Origin: Sphingomonas pruni NBRC 15498 | Lineage (GTDB): Bacteria; Pseudomonadota; Alphaproteobacteria; Sphingomonadales; Sphingomonadaceae | Reading direction: 5' to 3' | Assembly: GCF_001598455.1 (NCBI RefSeq) | Contig: NZ_BCYZ01000001.1 | Span: forward strand, 1 to 47,571 | Length of the DNA: 47,571 nucleotides | Part shown: one piece after another, positions 47,556-47,571 of the stretch | Layout of the letters: each line of letters begins with the position of its first letter | Position numbering within the stretch: position 1 is the first letter of the stretch | Notes under the pieces: generated by a model | What the model was told of the DNA's origin: nothing | Databases searched by the model: none | The model's input: only the letters and a program-made list of their open reading frames with translations | Position numbers and translations under genes: made by a program

Positions 47556-47571
47556 GAGACCGCACCGGCCC

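Overview
The window is high-G+C alphaproteobacterial chromosome, most likely Sphingomonas or a close relative in Sphingomonadaceae. This rests on family-level recognition: the ChvI-ChvG-HprK-RapZ-EIIA-HPr block next to pckA, an HdaA-type DnaA-like regulator ahead of polyphosphate kinase, the lptD-surA-pdxA-rsmA operon, short alphaproteobacterial Psd and PssA, and the typical palindromic repeats. No rRNA, tRNA, CRISPR array, prophage or intact insertion sequence was seen.

Layout. 1-3044: rmuC, a secreted TPR protein, and a convergent SpoU/TrmH RNA methyltransferase. 3160-7468 (minus strand): two-component system chvI-chvG followed by hprK, rapZ, a mannose-type EIIA and HPr, i.e. a truncated regulatory PTS with no enzyme I in view. 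7469-9079: an accessory island between chvI and pckA, with a decayed REP-associated transposase, two near-matching palindromes, an orphan cysteine-rich secreted protein with an internal duplication, and a translationally coupled 51-residue ORF. 9080-13008: pckA, two small proteins, NfeD and an SPFH/stomatin protein. 13179-15817: guaB and an RsmB-like methyltransferase. 15815-16087: a striking structured element made of two inverted units. 16121-20011: a small TPR protein, then rsmA, pdxA and surA.

20088-28300: lptD (same operon as surA-pdxA-rsmA), divergent pepA-holC, ndk and a GNAT acetyltransferase, then purM-purN-mmcQ-membrane protein on the minus strand. 28364-33936: a tightly coupled operon of a DUF2066-like secreted protein, HdaA, Ppk and Ppx/GppA (replication control and polyphosphate turnover). 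33933-42188: a secreted TPR protein, alaS, a CPA2/Kef antiporter, and an FAD monooxygenase with a PhyH-like dioxygenase. 42193-47571: icd, psd-pssA, a small membrane protein behind a LexA-type operator, then rpsB and tsf ending in a clear intrinsic terminator.

Most of the window is core metabolism and cell-envelope biogenesis. The unexplained material is concentrated in three places: the 15815-16087 structured element, the chvI-pckA island, and the LexA-box small membrane protein at 45073-45300. Several genes (hprK, the PhyH-like gene) seem to need rare start codons. All functional statements come from reading the sequence; no database search was run.
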